Source: Tigriopus japonicus (lineage: Eukaryota > Arthropoda > Copepoda > Harpacticoida > Harpacticidae). Taken from it: DNA of 64,000 bases. Position numbers and translations under genes: made by a program. Each line of letters starts with the position of its first letter. Within the stretch, counting starts at the first letter, position 1. The stretch spans positions 3,214,508 to 3,278,507 of the forward strand of contig CM021322.1 in the NCBI GenBank assembly GCA_010645155.1, written 5' to 3'. Of this stretch, positions 12,909 to 25,736 are shown in pieces. The notes under the pieces are model-generated. The model was given only the letters and a program-made list of their open reading frames with translations, made no database searches and was not told where the DNA came from.

Positions 12909-13840
12909 TACGAGGTGAGGGGCGATGAAAATGCGAATGTGTCAATCATCACTTCATGAGCGATCATAGAGGGAATGTATACAAATATCATTATTCGACA
13001 CAATCACCGTGCCCATTGATACATTTTCTTCAGCGGGCTACCCAGCTTTCCCACGCCGCCATGAACTCATCCTTGGGGACCATTTTGCAGACCCGTTCCC
13101 AGTCCTTCTGGACTGCCGTGTTCTTGATCTCCATGCCGACAAGGGCCGACTTTAGCTTGGGAAAGAGTAAAAAAGTTGGCAGGAGCAAGATCCGGACTGT
13201 ATGGAGGGTGACGAATCACCTGAATGGCAGGGAGCTCAGATACTCTTTCACCACGACGGACGTGTGGCTGGGTGCATTGTCCATGTGAAAAAAACTCTCC
13301 CTTGAGGCGTCGTGTCGGGTCGCTTTCGTCTAAAAGCCTTTAACGAGGCTATTAAAACCTTTACGAAAAAATTTCCGTGGACGGTGCTGCCAACAGGAAC
13401 ATATTTTTGGTTGATAATCCCATGGGTGCACACCATCTGTTTGCGACGGCTTTCCTGGTGCATGATTTTCACAGGTGCTTTTGAACCTCTTGGCAGCCAT
13501 TGACGGGGCTGCTCCTTCCTCTCAGGGGTGTAGAAAGGCACTGACGTCTCGTCCATTGAAACATTAGAGTTGAGAAAGGCCACACCCTACATGAAATTAG
13601 CGTTTAAGAGTTCGGCGCAGTGCACTCTTTCCTCCTTGTGGCCATCAGTGAGTTCCTTCATAGCACTTTTCTTGACAAGACCAAGATCATCATGCAAAAC
13701 ATGCCTGATGGTTCTAGATGAGGTGTCAAACTCGCGTATAAGATCGCCAACTGTCACCCGTGGGTCCTTGACGACGTTGGCCTCCACAGCCGTGACGAAG
13801 TCATCTGTCCTGATCTTCCGCTTGAATAATGAGCCAACTT
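12909..13840 (-). mobile_element. Mariner-like element, minus strand, truncated
   Basis: The low-coordinate end starts TACGAGGTGAGGGGCG, close to the TACGAGGGGCG terminus of the other mariner-like copies, followed by a similar ATGCGAATG block. Inside lies a broken transposase reading frame on the minus strand (12991-13840). The opposite end is missing or unrecognisable: nothing beyond 13840 matches the expected inverted repeat. The copy is therefore truncated at the transposase N-terminus. Confidence 0.65.
12991..13840 (-). pseudogene. Broken mariner-family transposase
   Basis: Read on the minus strand, the upstream part (13587-13820) carries a helix-turn-helix stretch (DPRVTVGDLIREF, SRTIRHVLHDDLG). 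The middle (13248-13583) carries the catalytic-core signature NVSMDETSVPFYTPE and, near 13290, the MDN region that precedes the second acidic residue, now frameshifted. The last part (12991-13150) reads KLKSALVGMEI, KDWERVCKM and INGHGDCVE before a stop. At least two frameshifts and an in-frame TGA within the C-terminal RxKKC motif separate the pieces. At about 280 codons it is shorter than the family's ~345, with the N-terminus missing. It is a non-functional DD34D-type transposase remnant. Confidence 0.88.
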
Positions 13841-14321
13841 TTTAGAAGTAAACATTCAACATTTGGGATCACATTTTTCGTAACAAACCAACCAATCATT
13901 CAAATCATTAAACAAAGCAAGGAGAGTGTTATGATCGTTCTAAAATTTACCTGAAAACATTGTTGTGCCATACTCAACGGGCAAAACATGAGAGGCCGAA
14001 ATAACTGACAGAAGGTAAATTTATTAGTAACGTAGATGAAGGAGATGACAAAAAAAGGTACTAAATATTTGAATAGGAAAACGGGGAACTTGTGTCAGTG
14101 TTTAAAATGTAAGCAAGTAAACATCCAAGGGAACAATTTGTAAAGGAAATAAAATTATAACTCCATGGAAAGACGCAAAGTAGGTGCATAATCTCTTGAT
14201 ATTAGAACTAAATTCATCTTGAATTTGTCAGTGATGATCAACTTACCTTAACGGTTTGATTATACATGAGGTTAAATATGATACTAGAATGTTCTAAAAT
14301 AGATATGCTATTCCTAGTGAG
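13841..14321. other. No gene recognised
   Basis: AT-rich spacer between the mariner remnant and the CCGAAAG MITE. No ORF or repeat is recognised. Confidence 0.4.
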
Positions 14322-14741
14322 TAGTGGTGGACCAAAAGGGCTCATACCGGTAACCAAAGCCGAACGTTTTGGCCGAAAGAAGGTTTAACCTAAACCGAAT
14401 GTTTCGGCCGAAAGAGGGCTTAACCTACACCGAACGGTTTCGACCGAAAGAGGGCTTCACCGAAACCTGAAACCGAAACACAACTGACTAAAAAGTTATC
14501 TACAAGCAAAATCCACTTATAAATTTAATTATTCTTGCTCACGACGTTGTGTACTTAAATTTTTTAAATAAATCCGAAAAATTGAGTTTCAAAAGTTTTT
14601 GGACAAAAAATCTTTGACTTAAAGTTACAACTCCATTCTTTATGTTCCATATCTGCTTTCATTTTTGGTACTAGGCTTAACCGAGACCGAATCCGTAATT
14701 TAGGTCATAACTTCGGCCAAAAGCTCTTTCAGTCGTCACTA
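14322..14741 (-). mobile_element. CCGAAAG-family MITE, copy 1
   Basis: The ends TAGTGGTGGACCAAAAG and (inverse) TAGTGACGACTGAAAG are degenerate forms of the terminal repeat seen in copy 2 (25413-25736). The interior has several CGGCCGAAAGAGGGCTTAACC-like runs and matches copy 2 in reverse orientation, including GCAAAATCCAC and the CTGCTTTC block. Diverged from the other copies; no coding capacity. Confidence 0.75.
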
Positions 14742-16291
14742 CTAGTGACCATATATCGAGCTGAAAGATCTCTCCAAATCCCCCAAAATCGTTTTACCAT
14801 GAATGGCGATGATAGCAATTTCATTTTGAGGTTTGAGTAGATAAAACCATCAGCGTCAGCAACAACAACCATCCTGACGGCAAAGTGTTCATTTTGAGGA
14901 CGAGAGATGGCACCACAAACAGGACAGCTTGATTACAGCAATTCCATGTAAATCATCAAAATGTCAGTATTCTTGATTGCCTAGAATAAAAGAGTTCGGC
15001 CATAAAGTGAGCCATCTAATGGGTTTCATGCAACAACAGCTCACACTTTCCATGAGACGCATGTATTTGAAGATGGCAACGGACACGCATCATTTTTGGA
15101 CAAACTAAAGTGCCTTCAATGTTGAGGGAGGGTGTTCAAATGGAACTTTCCTAAAATTAATTTCGACACGGATCGCACCTAAAATTTCTTAATCAATGGT
15201 CGAGATTTTCATGCCAATCATAAAGGGAGTTTACCTATTCAATATACAAAACACAATTAAAAATCCTTGCGCAATCTTCAATCAACATTTGGGGCCCTTT
15301 AGTTTGTCCAATACTGACGTATATGGCCGTTGTTATCTTCAAATACATGTGTATCATGGGAAGTGCGAGCTCTTGCCCCATGAAATCCACTTGATGACGC
15401 ACTTTATGACCGTACTCATTTATAACAGTGCTCTAGATTGGCTTACGATAGAAATATTGTTTCCCAACTGTGGAAAAGGAACAAAATCAGATAGCGGGCT
15501 ATAATTTTTACACTGAGACATTATGGTTCCCTAAGTATCTTGGGACTGTTTTTTTTTCCTTTAGAAGTAGTACTTTGAAGTTTTAACATTTTTCCGGACC
15601 TTTAAGGAAGAGAAAAGGCTTTTGTTGATCTACGTTTGTGTTTGGATGCTGAGTAGATTCTAAGCCATGAATTAAGAGGAACGAAGAGGCATCAATGAAA
15701 TAAGTTTTGTCAATATTATACAAGCCTCTTGAAAAATATTAATAAGTCTTGGTACTTGGTACACACACACCCACATTGATGATAAAAGCAACAAAATATA
15801 ATGCTGGTAACCAAGAAAACGCAAGTTTGTTTCTGTTATCACTCAACTTTTCCATTCAACTTTTCAAGCTTAAAAAAAGAATCAGAACACCATTGAATTT
15901 GTATTTCAGTCTTTGGTACAATGTTTAAATACATTTCAGTGAATCACAATCTTCAATAGGGCACACTTATCCATAAAGTTAAGCGACAAGAACGACCTCT
16001 GGCGGGCCATCCCTTTACAAACAAAACATTCTAGTTAAACCCTTAGGGGAGGGGGTGGAAAGAGGACCATGCATTTTGTTGGAAATCCTGCCCATTAGGC
16101 AGCATATTAAATTTGTCGCAAGAGTTCATAGTCGTTCTATTCGACAGAGACTCAAGCTCCATTTAGCCGTTCTTTTGGGATGCCTGGAATAGACCTCATG
16201 ACATATTTGCACGCATCTATTGCTGCTTGGGATTGGATGAGAACACATTTGAGATCAAGGAAAGATTGAGGACACTCCCAATAGTGTTGGC
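14742..16291. other. Downstream of the ankyrin gene; no gene recognised
   Basis: It probably contains the 3' UTR of the minus-strand ankyrin gene next to 16292, but I did not find a clear AATAAA (TTTATT on the plus strand) close to the stop. A 102-codon plus-strand ORF at 15196-15504 has no recognisable feature. Confidence 0.4.
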
Positions 16292-16421
16292 TCATCGCTT
16301 CTTCTCCAAAGGTCCGAGCATCACTGAAATTGTGCGCAAATCAGTAGGATCCACGAGGTCAATGGGTCGCTCTCCTTCATTGGATCGGATTGAGGCTCGG
16401 GCTCCTCGTTCCAATAAGAAT
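16292..16421 (-). CDS. Ankyrin/PP1 gene, coding exon 3
   Basis: Begins with the base that completes Lys108 and ends at TGA. It encodes FLLERGARASIRSNEGER, PIDLVDPTDL and the basic tail EKKR. The ORF continues upstream of the acceptor in the same frame, but the exon-2 phase and the CAG acceptor fix the boundary. Confidence 0.85.
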
Positions 16422-19400
16422 CTGAAACACGCAATTGAATTCTTCCTTTTAACATTTTTAAAGCCAAAACTTGGCCATTTTCCTCGCAAAGGGACAATGA
16501 GTCAAAAACGAAGTGGGCTCGTAATTCCCGCAAAAACTCGGGTCATTGTGCCTTGTTTCCAAATGGGAAAAAACTTAAAGTGCATTGGAGGATTAACTCC
16601 GCAAATATTGAGTAAAAAATGCAAGAGCTTGCTGGCCACCGACCCTCATAGAAGTGATAATGACTTGATGCAATGGCTCAAATATGGTGGGTGACCTGGA
16701 AACTTTGCAGGAGGAGTTATGGATGATCAAGCAATACAAGGGAACAATGCAATCAAGCTAAAATAAAGTCCGTTCGGCATCCCTGAAATGAAGTGACTCA
16801 ACAAGACACAGTCCATTCAGGACGTTGTTTCCGGTGGAGTTTGGAGACCGACGACCGGAGCTCTAAAGTTCTGATCAGATAAGTTTCGACTCCTGCCAGT
16901 TTAAGAATGGTCGAGCGCGTCAGGATTTATCATGTCATCTGGCATTCATTCAATCCTTTCCTGTCCGCATTACACTTGAACTACTCGCCCAGGTTCAATC
17001 TCGAGTCCTGACCAATGCCAGTCGAGTCTTTGATCAATTGCAATGCAGATCCTTGAGCATAAAACCTATTCAAGGGCTTCTTTGCTAGAATTTCTACACA
17101 CTCAAAGAGCGGTTTCGTTTCTTGCCTCTTTATTTCGTTTCATCATGCCCATTAATGGTGGTGCCTTGTCTGGATTTGAGACAAGCATTCCCACCAAACT
17201 CGCCCATGGCACCATCTTATGGCTCATTTTTATTCAATTTATACCGAGATCTTTTAAGACATTGGAGGTTCATCCAGAGAAGCGCTAAGACCCCGTTCAA
17301 CGAAGAATGCAGACATCTTCGGGCTCATCTTTGTACCTCATGGCTGATGGTTGCTCACGAGCATCTGTCGCTTCTCTATCCTTTTTTTCGTGTCTCAAAT
17401 TTTTGATCAGTGATGCCAATTTTGCCTTGCGGGAAAAGGATCAAATTCAAGTTGATCTAGCGTATTTGAGGTCTAGTGCCCCAAAAAATACGAACATTTA
17501 CCGGTTGTCAAGAAATTTGATTGGCAGAAATGATCAGACATATTTCAAAATAGGAGCCATTACAGAAAGGAGTTTTGCTATCTCAGACTGAATATCTAAT
17601 TTGGCAGCACTTGTTTACGTTCAGTCAAGCCAGCCATTATTGGATGACTAATCATTCATCATACATGTTCCTAGTTGGCTTATCCTCTCAAACACAGCAT
17701 AATAGCCAAACCAGGAGGGACCTTGCTGAATAGAATGGGTTAGAATTCTATATATGTAGAGATGAAACACTTATGTTTTCAGTTATCAAATCTCAATGAA
17801 TCTTCCATTCCCAATTGCCCAATTGACAATGACGCAAACACTTTTTTTTAGTGAGAAATGGCTGGATACATCTCAGGATTTAACATTTGTAAGCTAAGAC
17901 CCCCAAAAAGGATAAAGCAAAATTTTCAACAGTTTGTCCTAAAATCATAAAAGCTATAAGACTTGTTTGGTGTTTGGTTGAGAACATGTTGAATGTTCGT
18001 AGTCCAAACTAGGGAGTAGTTCCAACCAGCTTGAAATGGATCAGTTTAATTTCGTTCTGAGTTTGATTGTCTGATGCTGAAAAAAGAAGGTGGAACTTGT
18101 GTCGGAGCCATTTTGGTCAAAAGCCTAAACCTGTTTTTTCAGATGTTGCTTTCTGTTGCAGTTGCAATGCTGTGCTCTGATAAGGGTCATCCATTAATTA
18201 GAGACATTTCAACGTTTCGTTCCGTGCATTACTAATCACTAACACATCAGTACTAAGAACTTGCGTCAGCTGAATTTGAATATCATGAATTTCAACATCA
18301 CCCTTGTTTTTTTTGGAATCTCATACTGTGTGACTGTTTTTGGACCGCAATTCCAGAGGTAGAAAAAACAACGAATTGGAACATGTGTCATACTACGAGT
18401 TGACTAATCAAAATGATTCAACATTGAGGACCAAAAGAAGGAATCTATGGAAGTATCTATTGTGCATTTCGAAAGACCTTATTTCTGAATTGATTTTTGC
18501 ATTTCGTGTGCCAAAAAGGACTGTGAATCACAATTTCCTGATGATTTCCCCTGTTAGAGCTCTAGTATTTCAAATGGGATCACTTTAAAGAAATCATGAA
18601 AGTGACGTCTCTCTTTCTTTAGTACTCTATTTTGAGTAGAGCTCGAATCTCAACATGGCATTTTTGTCGGCGAAGCATTGAATCCATATTCTTCAATGAA
18701 ATCCTCAAGAAAAAACCCTTGAGTCTGTGAGAAACCCCGATTAACTTGCAACATACCTGCTTGTAGATACCCTCTAAGACAAAAGATGGTCCAAAGAAAT
18801 GATCACAATCATATCAAGCCATCTGAGTGGTCATCCATCTATATGCCTCCTCTGTTCTAGCCTGAACTAAAAGAATGTAAGATGAGACTTGGAAAAAGAA
18901 CTTTGCCATAAACTAGGTGCTAAGAATGACAATGTTGTTGTACTCTGATGGGGTGCGACAATTCTCACTTCATCTTGATAGCATCACATTTGGGGTGCCC
19001 TCATGCATGCATGCATTCACAAGTAAAGACCCAAACTCAGCAGACGTGAATAGGGCCAAAGTCCTTATTGAGATCCCAGCACGCATTCTCAAAGTGTCAC
19101 TCATCTCATTAACAGATATTGTAGACACTATGACTCACTTTGGCCCAAATAGGCTAATCTAGCCCCTATCAGAGAATGGGCCCTAAAACACACCACGGGC
19201 AATCGTGGTTTGGCCTAGTTTGCGTTGCAGATCCAACTCATGAATAACGTTGACGGATCTCGAGATTCAATTCACCATTTGCTTTGGCGGTGATTCTAAT
19301 GGTTTCTGTTTGTTCATTTCAGTAATCGTTGTGATTGAGTTCTCTGGGATAACTTCGAAATTGCCATCACATTTAACCAAGAAAAGGAATCTCGTCAAGG

Positions 19401-21932
19401 TTGAAGCTTGATTGGCGAATCGATTAAATGCCATAAATCTTTTTTCCTCGAGTCATCTGTTTGGGTACCTGGTATTGTCTCGTTATCCGAAAACTGGTCT
19501 CCATGTTCCATTGAGTCTTTCATAGAGCACACCTTGAATGCCGAGAAGTCATCAAAGCAAAAGTTGAAAGACCCCATTTTATGACACTTCGAGTGCCTGG
19601 AGTGGAACCAAAACGGACTTGAAAGTTTATACAAAGACCCCCGAGGTGATGGTAACGACAAATTTGTTTTTTTCTTCTTCTTCTCCTAGTGATATGGGAA
19701 TTGAGCTTTGAATTCTCATCCGTACAAAAGCCAACCTATGTGTTTGCCGACCGACAAGAAAATGATGATCAATCTGAGGGTGTTCGGCGTCGTTTTCGAT
19801 ATTCCAAAGCACGACAACAAGATCCTCGATCGAGCAAGACGAATGGAAACCAGCTCTAACTAACTAACCCGATGATTCATACGGATGCCCGCTATTTTGG
19901 TTTCATAATCGCTTGACAATCACTTCCCTCGTGTTTGGAGATTTGAACATGCCAGCCGGAAATACTGCTACTAATGTATGGATATACATACTGTACCATC
20001 CTGAATGAATGTGAGCCAGACATCATTACCATCGATCGTCTTCCAAGGTGACCTTTTCAGTTGGTTGAGCTTGAACGGGGAGCTCAATATGCAGGATGTC
20101 GTTCAAACGAACGAACGAACGAACAAACCTGATGGGTCGAATTCCAGCAATCTGAAAGCTTCCGATGAGATTCATTTTTGAAACTCTGCCAAGCTTTTTG
20201 AATTCCCAAGACCCTCGGCAGGTGTTCATTGAAGGTTTTTCGGGATGATCTACGACGACTCCCCCGGTCCGCCTCTGGCTAATTAGAGGTGGAGGAACCC
20301 TTTTTAAGGATGTCGTTAGTGGCTTCATACGTCGTTTGAGGCTTCTAGATCATAAACACTACCTTTTTTCGAGCTACCCAAGGTGCTTGCCTTACGGACG
20401 GTCTGGCAATCTTGCATGCACTTCGTTCAATGGAGTGACAAGCAAATCTAGATCAACAAGGGTCGTGTCTTATGGTAAGAAGGCGAAGGTGCTGACTTCC
20501 CTGAGAAAAAAATGTGGGATGTCTCCGGATGAATTGGTGTATGTACACTTGGAGTGGTCATTGGCGATCCATTAGAGGGACTCCAAGTGGACTCCATAAA
20601 TCAAGGCAAAGCTAGTCAGCCGAGCTGTTATCAATGGCGTGACAGGCATTCACTAAAATAGTCACCTGGATAATGGTTGGCTTTACAGTGTGACAGTAAA
20701 GCCGCGACCCCTTTCAAATTTACTATTCCCCCTTAACACTCACTTCTGCGTCGATCCCCCACATCGATGATATGATTCATTTCAGTGGTTAATGGTATAC
20801 TTAAAAAGGGGAAATTTTTGTCTAAGAATGGGCTAAGCCAAGTTGAAATAAAAAGCAAAAGAATGCACCAAATTTGCAGCCCAATATTAAAACTAAAACA
20901 GCCTTCAATAGCATTTTCCTGGTCACTGTCAAACTCTGATTTGGAATGACAACCCCACAGGAGAAGAACAACAAGCCTTCCTTTAAAGAAGGGGTAAACT
21001 TTCATGGGGTCATGACTTTGTTGTCAGACTGTACAACGGGTTACTTATGAGTCTTACTTGGCAATATCTGCCATGCCATTGGCACAAGCAGCGTGGAGTG
21101 GTGTCCAGGAATCGGCATCCTTCAGATTGATGTTGGCCCCGTGATTGATCAAAATTTTTACCACTGTCAGGTTATTGTCTAAAACGGCCTGATGAAGTGC
21201 TGACAAGCCTGAAAAATCAAAATGTGGATTTTACGATTATGTCCCAGTCTTGTGGTGAATGCCATCAAAATTGGAATGCAAGCAAAAACGCGCTGACCAC
21301 GAATCAAATTTCCCGCGGAAGTCGTGAAATAAACAACAAAAACTATTCAGCAATCTTCTCTTCTTCCAGTGAAAGGAAAGGTATTTTGATTTCAAGGAAC
21401 ATGCGTTCAGGTTACTGAAGGTCCATCAATGTCCTCCCTAGTTTGGGGCATTGAGTGAAATTTCGAATTCTAAATTTGACCCTAAATTATAGCTTCGACG
21501 AGGATGGGGCCCAGCACATCGATCGTGAATGGGCATTGGCCATTTTTCCCTAGCAATCGGTCGTTATTGCTGCGAGACTCTAATTGAGCTTGGAGTCCAT
21601 CAACATAGAAAATTCATTAGCATACTTCAACCAGAATGGACGGCCAGGAATTTGTGACCAAAGTGGTTTACGATCAAACCACAAACGAACACCAGAGGGT
21701 TTTCCTTGAAGGTATTATGTCTATAGGAATCTACGACCGACCTCTCAGTGTCTGGCTTACCTGCGCTATTGATCCGATTGATATCGATATCGATGCTTGC
21801 CCGACGTAGCAGTCCCATGACCGCCTCGCCATCTTGCTCCTTGATCTCGTTCTCGAAGATGACCTCGTCCGGGAACCGAACACGGCCTCGGCCCGGATTA
21901 TTCCTGGCGAATACACTGGCTCTACGACTCAT
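16292..21932 (-). CDS. PP1 regulatory subunit 27-like ankyrin-repeat protein, three exons
   Basis: Coding sequence joins 21932-21761, 21208-21058 and 16421-16292 on the minus strand (172+151+130 nt), giving exactly 151 codons, so 150 residues. All junctions are GT/AG and keep phase: G|GC makes Gly58, AA|A makes Lys108. Residues 17-20 are RVRF, a canonical [RK]VxF protein-phosphatase-1 docking motif, followed by PDEVIFENEIKEQDG. Residues 59-91 and 92-124 are two ankyrin repeats (LSALHQAV, WTPLHAAC, FLLERGA), followed by a partial third (GERPIDLVDP). This order and length resemble vertebrate PPP1R27 (about 154 residues) and the N-terminus of MYPT. The likely role is targeting or inhibiting PP1. 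The ATG at 21932 has A at -3 and is the first in-frame ATG. An untranslated upstream exon cannot be excluded. Confidence 0.85.
16422..21057 (-). other. Intron 2 of the ankyrin gene (4.6 kb)
   Basis: Donor GTAAGA, acceptor GTGTTTCAG. The intron holds short unrelated ORFs and a (GAAC)n microsatellite at 20105-20127. I see no nested gene or full transposon. Confidence 0.8.
20105..20127. repeat. (GAAC)n microsatellite
   Basis: About five ACGA/GAAC units, within intron 2 of the ankyrin gene. Confidence 0.8.
21058..21208 (-). CDS. Ankyrin/PP1 gene, coding exon 2
   Basis: Encodes residues 58-107 and two bases of Lys108. It carries one complete ankyrin repeat and most of a second: LSALHQAVLDNN, INHGANINLKDAD, WTPLHAACANG. 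Donor is GTAAGA at 21057. Confidence 0.87.
21209..21760 (-). other. Intron 1 of the ankyrin gene
   Basis: 552-bp intron, donor GTAAGC, acceptor after a T-rich tract ending TTTTTCAG. No nested gene is seen. Confidence 0.8.
21761..21932 (-). CDS. Ankyrin/PP1 gene, coding exon 1
   Basis: Encodes residues 1-57 plus one base of codon 58. It contains the Arg-rich N-terminus and the RVRF motif. Splice donor GTAAGC follows at 21760. The reading frame continues upstream without an earlier ATG, so 21932 is the start. Confidence 0.82.
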
Positions 21933-24900
21933 TGTGTCTGGGTTCCTTTGTAATCTCCGAATGTTCAAGGAATGTCTAAATCACTCATGCGAGGTCTCCG
22001 GAGGTCACTGAGTGAGTCGACAAGCAGTCGTCAGGCAATCGAGGGAAGATGTTTGGGAACTGTCAAGAATGTGCTATTAGGCTCGGTTTGTTACAACCCG
22101 GTCGTAATTGAGCCCGAAGGGTACGGACGCACGTACATCACTCATGATCTAGTTTAATTTATTTCCAAGGATGTAATCTTCCCGGAATGAATCGTAATTA
22201 CACACACGAAACCACCGGGTGCCGTCGCTCCAGCCAATCCGGACACAAAGAGTGGCGAGTAAGGTAATGACGATTCGCCAAAGTCCTGAAGGGGGATGTG
22301 GCATTCACTTTCCTGAACAAGAGCCTACGTAGCTCAAATTTTTTGTGTTCTTACTTATTCATTTAATTAGGTCGAGCCTCTCGCGCAATTTTTGCCCCCT
22401 TTCGGATCTTCATGCTTGGCCGACTCGGGATCGAATTGAACCGATCATTGGAGACTCTCGATTAGTTTCCTTGTGCCTTTGTGTGCGTTGTTGAACGTAA
22501 ATCCTCGAGAATTGAATTCTTATTCAGAGACCAGAGTCGCCCTCCTCTCGGCTGCTGTAAGATGCTGACTTTGAACTCATGAGAGAGGCTTTTAATCCAC
22601 CGTGAAGGCTAAGCTGTCTTCTAGCTGGTTGTTAATATGTTGTGTACTACTCGAGCGGAATTTTTCTCCCCTATCTTTGCCAGCCTTTGTATAAAGGAGA
22701 TATCAAAAGGCGATGTACTGTAGTATGCTATTAGTACTTTTTTCGTTTTCAGACGTACGTACGTAGTACACTGGTGGAGTGGATGCTGAAAGGAATCAAA
22801 CCACATCGCCCCTCACAACCCTTGCATAATTGAGTACATGATCGCTTTGGTTCCTTGTAACAAAACAGCAAGCAAGCGAGCAAGATGAGGGAGGGCTTCA
22901 CAAGTTTACAACAAGTCCACGACAGGCAAGAAGCCTCAGCTTTTTGTGTTGCAAATTGTGCAGAATTGATTAGCTTTACAAGCCGGCTTGCTCGAAGGAA
23001 GTTTTACATGGACTCGTACATCTCATTTCGAGTAGCACACAACTAACCTCAAGGAGATTTGGTGGTTCTTGACTCAAACTGCAATACAATCACTTTTCCT
23101 CATGTTGCTTCTTGAGCGGCTAAAGAGGCACTTCTAATACTACCTTCACCATCATCACCACCACTTCCTCCTCGTCCTCCTGCACCCTCTGTCTCATGCT
23201 CAGGATGATCGCAGTCGAGGTTCGAGAATTATAGGTACCTTCTTGGGGCCATGATGATGGCATGAAGCTTACTCACACACTGACAAACTTCGTCACTGCT
23301 TCGTCCATCTACACACGGCGAGATTTCTGAAATGACTGCTTGGATAGAAGATTGGAGGCATAGTAGATCTTTGAATGGATTGGGATACCAGCATGAAATA
23401 ATCACAGACATGAGGATTATTTTTGATTGGTGAAAAAAAAAATGAATCTAGTAGTTTATTTTTAACGTAGAAAAGATATGCCACTATTAGAGTTTGAGGT
23501 TTTGAGAGAACTATCAATGGTTCCGCTTATAAAATTTACCATTCGAGCCAATACACTCGCCAAACCTCCATGACAAAAATTACTCTTAAAATAAATCCAA
23601 CCTTTACAAAATCACAAAAACAATGAAAAAGTATTGTAGTATCTAAAAAGAAGCTAGTATGATTTTACATCTGTCCTCGATTCTTGACTTCAACTCTCAG
23701 ATCGAGAGAGGTAAAGAGAGAGAGAGAAAAAAAATCCGCAGTTTTTTTGCGTACGCACATCTGGCCCAAGGAGCGGACAGGGAGCGTGTCTACGCACATC
23801 CGCACAACCAATGCCCCCCAATCCATGTTGTACCCCACGATTGCTGCTGCCAAGGAAGCAGACAAACATCCGACATGGGTAAGGGATTATCTTGTTGAAT
23901 TGAACTTTGCAGTGGTAGTAATGATGGCATCAACTACACACGTGTATGTACCTACCTCCAAAGGGTAGAGGGGACCCGTTCGCTGCCAATTCGTGCTTTA
24001 CAGATCCATTGGAGCTCACATTTAAGGATCATTTCCAGAACGCCTTTGATTTACCCAGACCAAATATGGCTCTTGTAGTCAGTGGAATCTACGTACTGCT
24101 TGTGTCTCACCTGAATATAATAACTTTTCTTTTAGACCCCAAGGCCGACTGACTTGCGTGCTCGCTCGGCGGGACCATTAATAGACGTTTGGGTCGTGTG
24201 TTGAGCAAGCATTCAACGATGACCAAGTACCAATTTAAAACATAGCGACCACATTTGCAACCTGACGGTGGCCAGACCTGGCAAATCTGCCAAAAAAGGG
24301 GCGAGCAGGTCGAGAAATTAATTGATCACGAACTTTAAAAGGTTCATTTGGAAACTGCCATTAGCGATGGCTTATCGCTTTTTGAAGGGAGTTTTCCTCT
24401 AAGAGGAGGTCTTCTTCTTTTTCATCGGGCGGAATTCAAATCATTCATTGGAAGAGTGTAATAACTCACTGCCAATCAGATGAGCACTACAAAGTTCAAT
24501 CAGGCCCGATGCCAAGCGATCAAATGATCCATTATTTAGAAATGGCAGTGAAAACAGGCTATGCCAAAGCGATAACACGATGCATGTTGGACCAAGATGG
24601 TAATCTTGACCCCCAAAGATAAGGCTCAGTTCCAGGAAAATCGACGAGCACAAAGAAGAACTGAGGTTTGAATGCTAAGCTTTTTATTTCACAGCATGCA
24701 CCGCATGCAAAGATCATGTTCTTTTTATTTGAGACAAAAATCGAGCGTTGTGTCACGGAGTCAATTGATGTTATCAGGAAAAGGGACATCTATTAAATAA
24801 ATCGTTGCAAAATAGAGACCAACACTAACAGAAAAGCTTTTGTGAAGTTAACAAATTCTATGAAATAATAAACTTAGCAATCCACTTGAAAAGATGGATG

Positions 24901-25412
24901 TCTTAAGCGTTCCTGATCAAAATAATGAATAATTTACAAATTTGAGATGATGGGATACAATTGAACTTGCATAAGCAGGCGTAATATTACTCAAAAGGTG
25001 ATCCAATTGAGATCACAACTTGATGTACAGCCATGGGAATATAGAAGGATGGTGCTGGTAATACCATAACGACAGATGCCTTACATGGCAAGGAGAGGTA
25101 ATTTATTTCAAGCTGATTTACATCTCCCCTTGTTGAAAGGGTTGTTGCCAAAATTAGATAAAAGCGACTAAAACGGCTCCAAAGCTAAGAAGGCTCCGTT
25201 TTTTGTTTGGTCACTAAACGCCCATCGAGGTAAAGTAGACAAAAATTGTAGTCCCGAAGGGTTTCTTTTTCTTGATGGTGAGATTTCGTTTGCATCACTT
25301 GTACTTTTAACCTTCAAGTAGCTCGTTTTCGGGTGCAACCCTGAATTCAATATAAACCATTAATCTACACAATCAATTGAGGCAAAATTTATTCATTTTT
25401 AGTACTTACTGT
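21933..25412. other. Upstream of the ankyrin gene; no gene recognised
   Basis: It probably includes the ankyrin gene promoter and 5' UTR immediately above 21932, but no TATA box or initiator is clear. A GA-rich tract lies at 23703-23738. A 68-codon plus-strand frame near 23946-24152 has no recognisable domain. Confidence 0.45.
23703..23738. repeat. GA-rich simple repeat
   Basis: Imperfect GA repeat running into an A tract. Confidence 0.7.
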
Positions 25413-25736
25413 TAGTGATGAACCGAAAGCGCTTTCGGCCTAAATTTCGGTTTCGGTTTCGGTTATGCCTACCGAAACCGAAAGCAGACATGCACTATAA
25501 ACGATGGAGTTTGACAACAAAATTAAAAAAAATCGTCCAAAAACCTCTGAAATTCATTCATCGTTCCCCTACTTTTCAAAATTTGCGACTACCCAACAGG
25601 AACACATTTAATTTTTAAGGTGTGGATTTTGCATTTATACAATTTTATAGTCAGCTGCTTTCGGTATCGGTTTCCGTTAAGCCCTCTTTCGGCCGAAATT
25701 TTCGGTTTCGGTTATGAGCCTTTCGGTCCATCACTA
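25413..25736 (+). mobile_element. CCGAAAG-family MITE, copy 2
   Basis: Terminal inverted repeats are TAGTGATGAACCGAAAG (25413-25429) and CTTTCGGTCCATCACTA (25720-25736), with one mismatch. The ends begin with TA, compatible with a TA target. Subterminal regions repeat TTTCGGTTTCGGTT. The 324-bp element has no coding capacity. It is the best-preserved of three copies in the window. Confidence 0.85.

Noticed and set aside
13868..13882. Possible second terminal repeat of the minus-strand mariner (TTTTTCGTA)
   Set aside because: Only five terminal bases agree with the other end.
16321..16694. Plus-strand 155-codon ORF and a second minus frame across the ankyrin exon 3
   Set aside because: They overlap the ankyrin exon in other frames and show no domain.
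21933..21968. Twelve extra N-terminal codons for the ankyrin protein
   Set aside because: The upstream codon is TTG, not ATG; the first ATG is at 21932, in a better start context.
23946..24152. 68-codon plus-strand frame with GDPFAANSCFTDPLELTF
   Set aside because: Looks mildly protein-like but has no splice signals, homolog I can name, or supporting context.
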